Program-made: the position numbers and the translations under genes
Notes under the pieces: model-generated
The model's database searches: none
The model's input: the letters and a program-made list of their open reading frames with translations, nothing else
What the model was told of the DNA's origin: nothing
Assembly: GCF_004167675.1 (NCBI RefSeq)
Contig: NZ_SEZQ01000001.1
Direction: 5' to 3' (one strand)
From: Aliivibrio finisterrensis_A
Lineage (GTDB): Bacteria; Pseudomonadota; Gammaproteobacteria; Enterobacterales; Vibrionaceae
Length of the DNA: 64,000 nucleotides
Shown here: positions 17,736 through 26,883 of the stretch, piece by piece
Layout of the letters: each line of letters starts with the position of its first letter
Position numbering within the stretch: position 1 is the stretch's first letter

Positions 17736-20700
17736 ATGCTTTTATTCAGAATACTTATTTTAAGTATTTTCCTTTCTTTCTCTACTTACTCTTTATCTCG
17801 TTCAGATAATACTATTTTTTATCCAATGCCAATTCATAGTGATGGTCAGTATATTACAGCCCAGCAACTGTTCCTTCGTGATGATGGAGCATTATGGATG
17901 TACGATGTATATGGTCAGCTTCATCTATTTGATGGACAAAATATATTTACATTAGGGGAAAAATCAGACAAGACGCCACCTCGGCGCATTTCATTTTTTG
18001 ATCAAAAAATTTGGTTCATTAAAGAGAATAAAATACAGTCGTGGTCTGAAAATAGTGGTTTTACAAGCGAAGCTGTTTTATCTCAAGACTTTAATTTTCG
18101 AACCTTAAACCAAGAAGATGGAGCCTTTTGGGGGAGCGACGCAGATCGTTTCTTTATCTATGAACCAGAGACTCAGAAAGTTTATACATCAGAGATTAAC
18201 AATTCAAACAGCAGTGTAATTTTTGATGCAATAGAAATAACAGGGGCCATTCAAATTGATAAAAGATGGTTAGTTTCTACTTCTGCAGGAATATTTGAGT
18301 TTAACCTGCTTACAGAGAGCTTTACTCCGTTGCTTTTAGGGCAATATACTGATGCTATATTTTATTCTCAAGAGAAAAAACAGATAATTTTAGGCGCTCA
18401 TAACAGCGTTTGGATAACAGAATTAAAAGGTGAATCATTAGAAGTTATTAAAAAAGTACCTACAAAGTTATCACTATTGTCTTTTGCAGAAACAACTAAT
18501 AATTGGTGGTTTGGCACTGAGCAAGGCTTATATAAGTGGAATATTAACAATGAGCATTTAAAGTACTTTAAAGCGGTAGTCCGTGATGATTATTCACTGG
18601 AGGGAAATAAAATATATGCGCTCGTTGCAGATAAAAATAATGGGCTTTGGATAGCGACAGATAATGGTGTGAGCTATTACTCTGAGAGTACACAGTTGTT
18701 CCCGCGAGTTCGATATAAAGAAGCAAATGGCCAATTAGATATTAATGAAATCACATCTATATTGCAGAGTGACAATAATGAGGCTTGGATTGGCTCATTC
18801 TCGGGCCTATATTTATTAAATAGTCAAAGTCCTCAATTACCTATTGCTCAAATTATGTCTAAGCCTATTAATGCTATTTCTTCAGATGACATAAATATTT
18901 GGGTTGCGACAACATCTGGTGTTTATCAAGTAGATCGTAAAACAAAGGCGATAACAAGACCTTCCTCGCTTAAAAGTGTTAATCATCGGAATATTAGTCA
19001 CATACTTAAAGATTCCACAGGCGTGTTATGGTTCTCTAGTGAAAACGGTTTATATAAGTTTAACACTAAAACTGAACAGTTAATTAACTTGGGTTTTTCT
19101 TGGGTTGTTGAACAAAAATACTTAACTCATATAACCCACCTTTATGAGAACAAAAGCGGTGTAATATCTGTAGGTACAAATGTAGGGCTTTATCATTATG
19201 ATAATGGGGCACTTATCTTTGATTACGCTTATATAAGAGCTGGTAGTATTATTGATATGTCGGATACCGAATATGATAATACTTGGATAGTCAGTAACTA
19301 TGGCTTACAAATAAGAGATAAAAAAGGAATACGAGAAGATGTGGTACTTTCGGCCGAATATACGACGCCACATTGCGTAATGCCAACAAGTAATGGGGTT
19401 TGGTTGTCCTCAAGTAAAGGGCTGACTTTATACACACATCAAGGGCGAATTATTAAACATTTCGGGAGTCAGATAGGGTTAATAGATAATGAATTGCTTC
19501 CCGATTTATGCTCTATATCTACAGATGGAAGCATGATGTTTGCTAGTAAAGATGGCGTAATATTTACGAACGAACTAGCTTTACTTGAGTATCAGATTGC
19601 GAAACCAAAGGTAGTGCTTGGGAAGATTAACGTTGATCATAGAGCGGTCAGTTACGGGGCTGATAAAGAATTAACATCGCCTCTTCCTTATGGCTCTAAT
19701 ATTTCATTTCTTTTTGGGATACTTCCTGAATTTCAAAATACGTCGCTTTCTTATCAATTAGTTGGAGGGACTGATGAGGAGTGGCAAGATTTCGATGGTA
19801 ATTCACTTATTTTTGATTCATTAAACTCAGGAAAATATACATTACGTATCAAGCCTCGTAATAATGGGCTGAGAAGCAGTAATGTTACTGAGTTTCAGTT
19901 CTATGTTGAAGTCCCTTGGTTTTTTGCTCCTTGGTTTATCGTATTAGTGCTTTCTTTATTAGTATTCACTGTTATTGGTATTTATTCTTGGCGTTCTAAA
20001 GAGATAAAGAAGAGTAATGAGAGATTGAAGAAAAGCGTAGAAATTAAAACTCAGCAGTTGAGTAATCAAGGCAAAGTTCTGGTTTCTAGTAACCGCCAAC
20101 TACAAAAGTTACTTACTGTAAGGCAGCATGTTATTTCTGAAATTTCAGAGCAAGCTCAGCTACCAATTAAAGACATTCAAGCCGATCTACAGAAAAAGGG
20201 CTCATTAATAAATCTTGCTTTAGCTAATCAGTGTGAATACAGCTTAACCCTATTAAAGCAGCTTTCTCATATAGAGCCGCTAGATTTACGGCAGAAAAAT
20301 ATGCGAACTAATCAAGTACTGTCTTTATTACTAAGAGCAGTATCTAAAGGATGGAAAGAAGAGTTCGAAGCTAAAGAGATTGATCTTGAACTAGAGGATA
20401 ATTCAAAATCTTGTTCAATATATGTTCAGCCGCTATTGATCGATGCCATTTTTAATAATGTACTTTTAAGTTTATTAAAGAGAAGCGAATGTGGGGAGAA
20501 GGTTAATATTCGTATTGAATCTGATGATGTACGAGTAACGATTTACTTTATTAGTGTCGGGCAATGTATTCCAGAACATGAGCTTAATGAATTAAAGAGG
20601 GTTGATTTAACTCAAGCAATTGAAATGTTTAACCAGGCAGTAGGTTTAGTATCGGTTAAACAACTTACTGTACAGAATGGCGGTCATTTTGAAATTGTAA

Positions 20701-21140
20701 AAAACACCGACAAAGATAATGAAATATTATTATCGTGGCCAATAGCGCTAGATATATTAGCTGATAAAAAACTTAATGAAAGTGTCGATACAAAGAGCGA
20801 TGAGTTAAAGAGTGTTAACCAAGAATGGTTGATTAGTGTGTATACAGTTGTGGAAGAGAATTACTCTAACCCTGCATTTGGAACCAGGTTAGTTGCAAAA
20901 GCATTATTTATCTCAGAGCGAAACTTTCAACGTAAATTTAAGCAGCTCACTCAGCGTTCGTTTATGGAATATCTGATTGAAGTTAAGTTAGAAAAAGCCT
21001 GTGAGTTATTAATTGCAGGAAGTAAAGTTGCGGATGCAGCATTTGATTCTGGTTTTAATGACCCTTCGTATTTTAGTAAGCGATTCAAGCGACATTATGG
21101 TTTATCCCCCACACAATTCGTTAGTGAGAATGAGGAGTGA
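17736..21140 (+). CDS. Membrane-bound propeller sensor with degenerate kinase region and AraC DNA-binding domain
   Basis: The 1134-residue protein has a signal peptide (about 1-22), a long periplasmic region of repeated WF/WIA...GL(Y/W) blades typical of two-component-regulator beta propellers (about 25-620), a Y_Y_Y-type domain (about 660-725), one transmembrane helix (about 730-755), a coiled coil, a region shaped like HisKA plus HATPase (about 790-1010) and a C-terminal AraC helix-turn-helix domain (about 1045-1130, with SYFSKRFKRHYGLSPTQF). This resembles hybrid two-component systems, but I find no receiver domain, the expected phospho-acceptor His is absent (ISEISEQAQLPI where an ISHELRTPL-like motif would be), and no DTGIGI- or GLGL-type boxes are visible. 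It would therefore act by direct conformational signalling to DNA from the membrane. Ligand and targets are unknown. The nearest downstream genes are a candidate small RNA and feoABC. Confidence 0.85.
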   Translation: MLLFRILILSIFLSFSTYSLSRSDNTIFYPMPIHSDGQYITAQQLFLRDDGALWMYDVYGQLHLFDGQNIFTLGEKSDKTPPRRISFFDQKIWFIKENKIQSWSENSGFTSEAVLSQDFNFRTLNQEDGAFWGSDADRFFIYEPETQKVYTSEINNSNSSVIFDAIEITGAIQIDKRWLVSTSAGIFEFNLLTESFTPLLLGQYTDAIFYSQEKKQIILGAHNSVWITELKGESLEVIKKVPTKLSLLSFAETTNNWWFGTEQGLYKWNINNEHLKYFKAVVRDDYSLEGNKIYALVADKNNGLWIATDNGVSYYSESTQLFPRVRYKEANGQLDINEITSILQSDNNEAWIGSFSGLYLLNSQSPQLPIAQIMSKPINAISSDDINIWVATTSGVYQVDRKTKAITRPSSLKSVNHRNISHILKDSTGVLWFSSENGLYKFNTKTEQLINLGFSWVVEQKYLTHITHLYENKSGVISVGTNVGLYHYDNGALIFDYAYIRAGSIIDMSDTEYDNTWIVSNYGLQIRDKKGIREDVVLSAEYTTPHCVMPTSNGVWLSSSKGLTLYTHQGRIIKHFGSQIGLIDNELLPDLCSISTDGSMMFASKDGVIFTNELALLEYQIAKPKVVLGKINVDHRAVSYGADKELTSPLPYGSNISFLFGILPEFQNTSLSYQLVGGTDEEWQDFDGNSLIFDSLNSGKYTLRIKPRNNGLRSSNVTEFQFYVEVPWFFAPWFIVLVLSLLVFTVIGIYSWRSKEIKKSNERLKKSVEIKTQQLSNQGKVLVSSNRQLQKLLTVRQHVISEISEQAQLPIKDIQADLQKKGSLINLALANQCEYSLTLLKQLSHIEPLDLRQKNMRTNQVLSLLLRAVSKGWKEEFEAKEIDLELEDNSKSCSIYVQPLLIDAIFNNVLLSLLKRSECGEKVNIRIESDDVRVTIYFISVGQCIPEHELNELKRVDLTQAIEMFNQAVGLVSVKQLTVQNGGHFEIVKNTDKDNEILLSWPIALDILADKKLNESVDTKSDELKSVNQEWLISVYTVVEENYSNPAFGTRLVAKALFISERNFQRKFKQLTQRSFMEYLIEVKLEKACELLIAGSKVADAAFDSGFNDPSYFSKRFKRHYGLSPTQFVSENEE

Positions 21141-21211
21141 TGTAAACCTATATTAGCTAGCCTATTAATGCTATAGATTAGATCTTTCGATTTATAGCTT
21201 AAAAATATAAA

Positions 21212-21240
21212 TTGAAAGTAAGTTGTTGATAATTTATAGA
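21212..21240 (+). promoter_or_regulatory. Candidate promoter of the folded RNA locus
   Basis: TTGAAA (21212-21217), a 17-base spacer and TATAGA (21235-21240). A start near 21247 would feed straight into the series of hairpins that follows. Inferred from sequence only. Confidence 0.4.
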
Positions 21241-21246
21241 GTTATG

Positions 21247-21420
21247 AATTTAAAGAAGAGAAAAAAAGTTCGCGACGTAGCCGGGGGGACTACGTCGCGG
21301 GCACCAATGGTGCCTTCGCTTGCTGCCGAGGTAATAAGATAAATCTCATTACCTCTATTAGAATAAAAGTTTGAGAAGTTTCCTTCTCGATGTAGAAACT
21401 ATACGTCGGCTTTCTTTTTT
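21247..21420 (+). ncRNA. Candidate structured small RNA with five hairpins
   Basis: Five hairpins lie in tandem: CGCGACGTAG/CTACGTCGCG (21271-21280 with 21290-21299), GGCACC/GGTGCC (about 21300-21314), GAGGTAAT/ATTACCTC (21328-21335 with 21347-21354), GAGAAG/CTTCTC (21373-21378 with 21383-21388) and CGATGTA/TACGTCG (21388-21394 with 21402-21408). The last is followed by GCTTTCTTTTTT, a plausible terminator. A promoter-like pair sits just upstream on the plus strand. No open frame of note covers it. I do not recognise it as a named RNA family. The strand is uncertain: read on the minus strand, the first hairpin is followed by a seven-base T-run and would also be a good terminator. Confidence 0.5.
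21264..21299 (-). terminator. Possible minus-strand terminator in the folded RNA locus
   Basis: On the minus strand a perfect 10-pair GC-rich stem (21271-21280 with 21290-21299) is followed by AAC and seven T residues. It could end a minus-strand RNA starting above 21420, or block antisense transcription into the sensor gene. Confidence 0.5.
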
Positions 21421-21664
21421 CACATATCAAAATAACGACAATCTACAGGTACAAATCCGCCATCAATTTAAATTGTTCATAAGTAATTGAGTTTTAATGT
21501 TTTTATTGAACGTCGTTTTTGTTGCTATCCTTTTGTTATTTTGACGTTGTTTTTTAATTGAGATTTTTGACGTAATTGACGTTACCTTGGAAGCGGTATC
21601 ACAAAAGATAGTTCCCACATAAAAGTTTAAATTTATAGGATTTTTGTCAATTTACTGACAAAAA

Positions 21665-21678
21665 TTGATTTAGCGCAA
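21665..21678 (+). promoter_or_regulatory. FNR-like site upstream of feoA
   Basis: TTGAT-TTAG-CGCAA matches 8 of 10 positions of the FNR consensus TTGAT-N4-ATCAA. A -10 candidate (TATAGA at 21698-21703) lies downstream so that the FNR centre would fall near -40 of a start at about 21711, the usual activator position. Anaerobic FNR activation of feo is established in E. coli. Confidence 0.45.
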
Positions 21679-21713
21679 GAAAAATGTAAGCGTAAGTTAT
21701 AGAATGAAACGAA

Positions 21714-21735
21714 ATAATAATGATTCTCACTATCG
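21714..21735. promoter_or_regulatory. Fur-like box at feoA
   Basis: AATAATAATGATTCTCACTATC resembles the Fur consensus (AT-rich hexamers around GAT/ATC) and overlaps the predicted transcription start, where iron-loaded Fur would block transcription. Fur control of feoABC is established in related bacteria. Confidence 0.6.
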
Positions 21736-21746
21736 TGGAGCTTGAG

Positions 21747-21974
21747 ATGAAACTAACGCAATTAGATAGCGGAAAAAAAGCCGTAGTAACAGATATGTCT
21801 TTATTACCAACAGATACAAGAAAGAAGTTAATGGTAATGGGAATGCTACCGCATACGGAAATCTCTATTTTGCGTAAAGCTCCAATGGGTGACCCATTAC
21901 AGATTAGCGTGAGAGGCACTTCTCTTGCTATCCGAAAGAATTTAGCTGAACAAATTACAGTTAAGGAATTATAA
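21747..21974 (+). CDS. feoA: Ferrous iron transport protein A
   Basis: Small cytoplasmic SH3-like protein that assists FeoB in Fe(II) uptake. I start at the ATG at 21747, preceded by GTGGAGCTTGAG, giving 75 residues (as in E. coli). An upstream ATG at 21720 is in frame but lies inside the Fur-like box and adds unrelated residues. The family core is visible: KKLMVMGMLPHTEISILRKAP and GDPLQISVRGTSLAIRK. The feoB gene begins one base after the stop. Confidence 0.93.
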   Translation: MKLTQLDSGKKAVVTDMSLLPTDTRKKLMVMGMLPHTEISILRKAPMGDPLQISVRGTSLAIRKNLAEQITVKEL

Positions 21975-21975
21975 A

Positions 21976-24252
21976 ATGCAGTATCAAGTATTAACTGTAG
22001 GTAACCCAAACAGTGGTAAAACAACGCTGTTTAATGGATTAACTGGCGCAAAGCAACAGGTAGGTAACTGGGCGGGTGTTACGGTTGAAAAGAAAACCGG
22101 TAAATATACGTGTTCTGGTGATGAGTTTTTATTAACGGATTTACCTGGTATCTACGCACTAGACAGTGGTAATGATGTAAATAGTCTTGATGAAACCATC
22201 GCCTCAAGAGCGGTTTTAACACATGATGCTGATGTGATTATTAATGTGGTGGATGCCTCTTGTTTAGAACGTAGCTTATACATGACATTACAGCTGCGTG
22301 AATTGGGTCGCCCAATGATCGTTGTACTGAATAAAATGGATGTATTAAAGCGTCAGCGTCAGGTATTGGATATTAAAGGGCTAGAAAAGAAACTAGGTTG
22401 CCCTGTACTTGCACTTTCTGCAAACAACAATGGTCAAGTTCATAAGTTTAAAGAAAAACTTCATAAATCTATTGCCCAAGGCATCAAAATGGCTCCGCTT
22501 GAGTTGACGTATGGCGAGCAAGTTGAGGCGGCAATAGAAGAAGCTTCATCATTATTTACAAGCGATTACGCATCAAGTCGTTCACTGGCTATTCGTGCAC
22601 TAGAAAATGACGCGTTAGTATTGAATGCATTAGAAGCAGAAAAAAGAAATGCAGTGGCTAATATCGTTAATGTATTAACGACGAAAGTCGAAGCTGATTT
22701 TCATATTGCGGATTGTCGATACACATTTTTACATCAATTATGTCAGCAATTACGTCGCCAAGAAGGTGGTTTAAGCCACAGTGTTAGTGAGAAAATGGAC
22801 CGCGTCATTTTAAATAAATGGGTCGGTATTCCTTTCTTTTTCTTTGTCATGTACTTGATGTTTATGTTCTCTATTAATATTGGTAGTGCATTCATTGATT
22901 TCTTTGATATTGGTGTTGGTGCGTTACTTGTTGATGGTAGTCATTATTTATTAGATGGTCATTTGCCTGTTTGGTTAGTTACACTTATCGCTGATGGTGT
23001 TGGTGGTGGTATTCAAACCGTCGCGACATTTATTCCTGTTATCGGTTGTTTATACTTATTCCTATCTCTACTTGAAAGCTCGGGTTATATGGCTCGCGCT
23101 GCTTTTGTACTTGATAAAGTAATGCAGAAGATTGGTTTACCAGGTAAAGCGTTTGTTCCTTTGGTTCTAGGTTTTGGTTGTAACGTTCCTGCTATTATGG
23201 CGACTCGTACGTTAGAGCAAGAGCGTGAACGTAAACTGGCGGCATCAATGGCTCCATTTATGTCATGTGGCGCACGTCTTCCTGTTTATGCTTTGTTTGC
23301 AGCGGCTTTCTTCCCAGAAAATGGTCAGAACGTAGTATTTGGTTTGTATTTCTTAGGTATTTTAGCGGCTGTTTTCACAGGCTTACTATTGAAGCACACC
23401 ATCTATCCAGGCCGTAGTGATACGTTCATCATGGAAATTCCAGATTATGAATTTCCAACAATACGTAACATCATGATTAAAACATGGCAGAAACTGAAGC
23501 GCTTTGTTCTTGGTGCAGGTAAAACGATTGTTGTTGTTGTAACTATTTTAAGCTTCTTTAACTCATTGGGTATGGACGGTTCATTTGGTAACGAAGACAG
23601 TGAAAATTCTGTATTATCAAAAGCCGCTCAAATTGTAACTCCAGTATTAGCGCCAATTGGTATTCAAGAAGATAACTGGCCAGCAACCGTGGGTATTATT
23701 ACCGGTATTTTTGCAAAAGAAGCCGTAGTCGGTACATTAAACAGTTTATATTCAGATCCAGCTGATGAAGGTGCTGAGTTTGATTTAATGGCAAGTCTTG
23801 AAGAGGCGGTGATGTCTATTCCTGACAACCTATCAGGTTTAAGCTATTCAGATCCATTAGGTGTTGAAGTGGGTGACTTAACAGACTCTAGTGCTGTTGC
23901 AGAAGACCAAGGTGTTGCTGATTCAATCTTTGGTAATTTACAAGCTCACTTTGTGACAAGCGCAAGTGCGATGGCTTACTTAATCTTTATTCTGCTTTAC
24001 ACTCCATGCGTGGCTGCAATGGGTGCGTATATGCGTGAGTTTGGTCGTCAGTACTCTTACTTTATTGCGGGCTGGACAATGCTATTAGCTTACGTATCAG
24101 CAACGCTGTATTACCAAATTGCGAATTTCTCTAATGCACCAATGACAAGCAGCATGTGGATTGCAATTTCGTTAATCGTCATGGCTGTGACCTATCTGGC
24201 CTTGAAACACAAGAGTAAAGAAGTAGAGCAACAAGAGGCAGCCTTAGTATGA
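21976..24252 (+). CDS. feoB: Ferrous iron transport protein B
   Basis: Inner-membrane Fe(II) transporter with an N-terminal G protein domain. The G motifs are GNPNSGKTT (G1, near residue 9), DLPG (G3) and NKMD (G4), with the polypeptide then passing through a helical GDI-like region before the membrane part. The two Gate-type segments contain SSGYMARAAFVLD and MSCGARLPVYALF, which hold conserved cysteine and serine residues of the permeation path. Length is 758 residues. It overlaps feoC by four bases. Confidence 0.97.
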   Translation: MQYQVLTVGNPNSGKTTLFNGLTGAKQQVGNWAGVTVEKKTGKYTCSGDEFLLTDLPGIYALDSGNDVNSLDETIASRAVLTHDADVIINVVDASCLERSLYMTLQLRELGRPMIVVLNKMDVLKRQRQVLDIKGLEKKLGCPVLALSANNNGQVHKFKEKLHKSIAQGIKMAPLELTYGEQVEAAIEEASSLFTSDYASSRSLAIRALENDALVLNALEAEKRNAVANIVNVLTTKVEADFHIADCRYTFLHQLCQQLRRQEGGLSHSVSEKMDRVILNKWVGIPFFFFVMYLMFMFSINIGSAFIDFFDIGVGALLVDGSHYLLDGHLPVWLVTLIADGVGGGIQTVATFIPVIGCLYLFLSLLESSGYMARAAFVLDKVMQKIGLPGKAFVPLVLGFGCNVPAIMATRTLEQERERKLAASMAPFMSCGARLPVYALFAAAFFPENGQNVVFGLYFLGILAAVFTGLLLKHTIYPGRSDTFIMEIPDYEFPTIRNIMIKTWQKLKRFVLGAGKTIVVVVTILSFFNSLGMDGSFGNEDSENSVLSKAAQIVTPVLAPIGIQEDNWPATVGIITGIFAKEAVVGTLNSLYSDPADEGAEFDLMASLEEAVMSIPDNLSGLSYSDPLGVEVGDLTDSSAVAEDQGVADSIFGNLQAHFVTSASAMAYLIFILLYTPCVAAMGAYMREFGRQYSYFIAGWTMLLAYVSATLYYQIANFSNAPMTSSMWIAISLIVMAVTYLALKHKSKEVEQQEAALV

Positions 24253-24491
24253 TTTTAACAGAGCTTAAACAGTACATTGATGAACAAGGTCGGGTTGAAC
24301 GTATTACTTTAGCTAAGAAATTTAGTATGAGTGAAGATGGTGTCGATGCAATGCTTGAGCTCTGGGTGAAGAAAGGGAAGTTAACTCGTGAACTAATTGG
24401 ATGTAACAAAACTCAGTGTTGCCAAGAGGCTGAACGTGTTTGGTATCGCCCTGTATATAAAGATGAGTTAATGACCACTTACATACGATAA
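24249..24491 (+). CDS. feoC: FeoC-like winged-helix protein
   Basis: Eighty residues with a winged-helix N-terminus (MILTELKQYIDEQGRVERITLA region). It has three cysteines in GCNKTQCCQE, in the area where enterobacterial FeoC proteins carry a cysteine cluster that can bind Fe-S. In Klebsiella and Salmonella, FeoC is reported to bind FeoB and protect it from proteolysis. The ATG overlaps the feoB stop (ATGA), so it is the last, coupled gene of feoABC. Confidence 0.88.
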   Translation: MILTELKQYIDEQGRVERITLAKKFSMSEDGVDAMLELWVKKGKLTRELIGCNKTQCCQEAERVWYRPVYKDELMTTYIR

Positions 24492-24517
24492 TTACCTAGT
24501 TTTATTAGCGTGATAAA

Positions 24518-24551
24518 TAAAAACGAGAATCGAAAGGTTCTCGTTTTTTTG
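24518..24551 (+). terminator. Terminator after feoC
   Basis: AAAACGAGAA (24520-24529) pairs with TTCTCGTTTT (24538-24547) and is followed by further T residues. Confidence 0.85.
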
Positions 24552-24581
24552 TTTCTAAAACCTAGTCCCTGTTTTAAGCAC

Positions 24582-24612
24582 AAAAAAAGACACGCAATTT
24601 TCATCGCGTGCC
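24582..24612 (-). terminator. Terminator after pta
   Basis: On the minus strand GGCACGC pairs with GCGTGTC (plus 24606-24612 with 24589-24595, one wobble) and is followed by seven T residues. Confidence 0.8.
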
Positions 24613-24654
24613 TTTCTATTTTCGTTAACTAAACTCTATTGCTAGAGCATAAAA

Positions 24655-26820
24655 TTAGTTAATTACTTTTTCTTCAGCTTGCTCTGCTTGAGAAGCTTGG
24701 ATAGCCGTTAGAGCTACTGTGTAAACGATATCGTCTACTAGAGCACCACGAGACAAGTCATTTACTGGCTTGCGCATACCTTGAAGCATTGGACCGATAG
24801 ATACTAGGTCAGCAGAACGTTGAACGGCTTTGTATGTTGTGTTACCAGTGTTTAGGTCTGGGAATACAAATACAGTCGCTTTACCCGCAACAGGAGAGTT
24901 AGGTGCTTTAGAAGCAGCTACGTTTTCCATGATTGCAGCATCGTACTGTAGAGGACCGTCGATCATTAGATCAGGACGTTTTGCTTGAGCAAGTTTTGTT
25001 GCTTCACGTACTTTATCAACGTCTGCGCCTTTACCAGATTCACCAGTAGAGTAAGAGATCATTGCAACGCGAGGGTCGATACCAAATGCCGCTGCAGAGT
25101 CAGCTGATTGGATAGCGATTTCAGCAAGTTGCTCAGCTGTTGGATCAGGGTTGATCGCACAGTCACCGTATACAAGAACTTGATCAGGCAGAAGCATGAA
25201 GAAGATTGAAGATACGATAGAAGCATCAGGTGCTGTTTTGATGATTTGGAACGGAGGAACGATAGTATTTGCTGTGGTATGAACCGCACCAGACACAAGG
25301 CCGTCAACTTCGCCTGCTTCCAGCATCATAGTACCAAGGAATACAGAATCTTGTAGTTTCTCACGAGCTACAACTTCAGTCATGCCTTTCGCGCCACGTA
25401 GTTCAACTAAACGAGCAACGTAGTTTTCACGTACTGCTTCAGAATCGATGATCTCAACGCCAGCACCAAGTTCAACACCTTGTTGCGCTGCAACACGACG
25501 GATTTCTTCAGGATTACCTAAAAGAACACAAGTCGCGATACCACGCTCAGCACAGATAGCCGCAGCTTTAACTGTACGAGGCTCATCACCTTCAGGAAGA
25601 ACGATGCGTTTAGCTGCTTTACGAGCAAATTCAGTTAACTGGTAACGGAATGCTGGTGGGCTTAGACGACGAATGCCTTCAGTGCCTTCAGATAGAGAGT
25701 CAATCCAAGGGCCGTCAATGTGGCTAGCAACGTGTTCGTTAACAAACTCAATACGCTCTTTATCATCTGCAGGAACTTCAAGGCTGAAGCTTTGTAGATT
25801 AAGAGAAGTCTGCCAAGTGTTACCTTGCGCTGTGAAGATTGGAAGACCAGACTCTAGAGCAGGCTTACAAAGTTCAGCAATTGATTGAGGGATCTCGTAA
25901 CCGCCAGTCAGTAAGATCGCACCGATTTCTACGCCGTTCATTGCAGCAAGACATGCAGCAACGATAACGTCAGGACGGTCAGCAGAAGTTACTAGTAGAG
26001 AACCTGGTTTGAAGTGCTCAATCATGTGCGGTAGAGAACGTGCACAGAAAGTGATGCTCTTAATACGACGAGTCGCGATGTCACCTTCGTTGATGATTTC
26101 AGCATTAAGGTGTTTAGCCATATCGATAGCACGCGTAGCGATTAGATCGATTTTCCAAGGCACACAACCAAGAACACGAATAGGACTAGAGTTGAAGATT
26201 TGCATTACTTCAAGGTTAGTCTTAGACGTTGCATCTGCATCATCAAAGATTTCAGATAGATCAGGGCGAGTACGGCCCGCTTCATCAACAGGTGCATTTA
26301 GCTTGTTGATGATAACGCCAGCGATTTGTTTGTTCTTAGTGCCGCCGAAGTTAGAACATGCTACTTCGATACGCTCTTTAAGTTGAGAAGGATTATCTGT
26401 ACCAGGAGTAGCTACAAACACAATCTCAGCGCCCAGAGTTTTTGCGATTTCACCATTTAATTGGTTAGCAAATGGGTGCTTACGAGTAGGAACAAGACCT
26501 TCGATAAGTGTCACATCAGTATCTTCACTGATAGACTTATAACGAGCAACGATCTCTTCTAGAAGAACATCAGATTGTTCGTTACGTAGTAGTTCTTCTG
26601 CGCGAGAAACGGTAGTTGGTTCTGCTGCTTTAATATCGCTGCTGCTAGTCACGATTGAAGTAGTTAGATCAGGTTGATCACCACCGTGACGAGGTTGAGA
26701 GATAGGTTTGTAAAAAGAAACGCTTACGCCTTTACGTTCCATAGAACGTAAAACACCCAAACTTGCGCTAGTTAGACCAACACCAGCACTGATTGGAACA
26801 AGCATAATAGTACGAGACAT
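24655..26820 (-). CDS. pta: Phosphate acetyltransferase
   Basis: Interconverts acetyl-CoA and acetyl phosphate. With AckA it makes or assimilates acetate, and its product can phosphorylate response regulators. The 721 residues match the long Pta form: an N-terminal P-loop/BioD-like domain (MLVPISAGVGLTSASLG), a central DRTGG-type domain and the C-terminal catalytic domain (from about 390, RIVLPEGDEPRTVKAA; later SYSTGESGKG and DLNTGNTTYKAVQRS). It lies 101 bases after ackA on the same strand, with a hairpin between them. Confidence 0.97.
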   Translation of the reverse strand: MSRTIMLVPISAGVGLTSASLGVLRSMERKGVSVSFYKPISQPRHGGDQPDLTTSIVTSSSDIKAAEPTTVSRAEELLRNEQSDVLLEEIVARYKSISEDTDVTLIEGLVPTRKHPFANQLNGEIAKTLGAEIVFVATPGTDNPSQLKERIEVACSNFGGTKNKQIAGVIINKLNAPVDEAGRTRPDLSEIFDDADATSKTNLEVMQIFNSSPIRVLGCVPWKIDLIATRAIDMAKHLNAEIINEGDIATRRIKSITFCARSLPHMIEHFKPGSLLVTSADRPDVIVAACLAAMNGVEIGAILLTGGYEIPQSIAELCKPALESGLPIFTAQGNTWQTSLNLQSFSLEVPADDKERIEFVNEHVASHIDGPWIDSLSEGTEGIRRLSPPAFRYQLTEFARKAAKRIVLPEGDEPRTVKAAAICAERGIATCVLLGNPEEIRRVAAQQGVELGAGVEIIDSEAVRENYVARLVELRGAKGMTEVVAREKLQDSVFLGTMMLEAGEVDGLVSGAVHTTANTIVPPFQIIKTAPDASIVSSIFFMLLPDQVLVYGDCAINPDPTAEQLAEIAIQSADSAAAFGIDPRVAMISYSTGESGKGADVDKVREATKLAQAKRPDLMIDGPLQYDAAIMENVAASKAPNSPVAGKATVFVFPDLNTGNTTYKAVQRSADLVSIGPMLQGMRKPVNDLSRGALVDDIVYTVALTAIQASQAEQAEEKVIN

Positions 26821-26883
26821 GGAAGATTCCTCTACACTATTGGGGCAAGAGACCTTATTGAAAAAATAAAGCCATAGAAAGAA

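Larger units (their letters stand above)
21421..21746 (+). promoter_or_regulatory. feoA upstream region with TTGACGT repeats and hairpin
   Basis: This region holds no gene. It contains three copies of TTGACGT (21541-21547, 21567-21573, 21576-21582) and a related TTGAACGTCG at 21506-21515. It also has a 9-pair hairpin TTTTTGTCA/TGACAAAAA (21641-21649 with 21656-21664), an FNR-like site and a Fur-like site, the last two listed separately. The TTGACGT copies may be operator sites for an unidentified regulator. Confidence 0.45.

Noticed and set aside
25448..25645. Plus-strand frames inside pta
   Set aside because: They are antisense shadows of pta codons, and no start signal or family match is visible.
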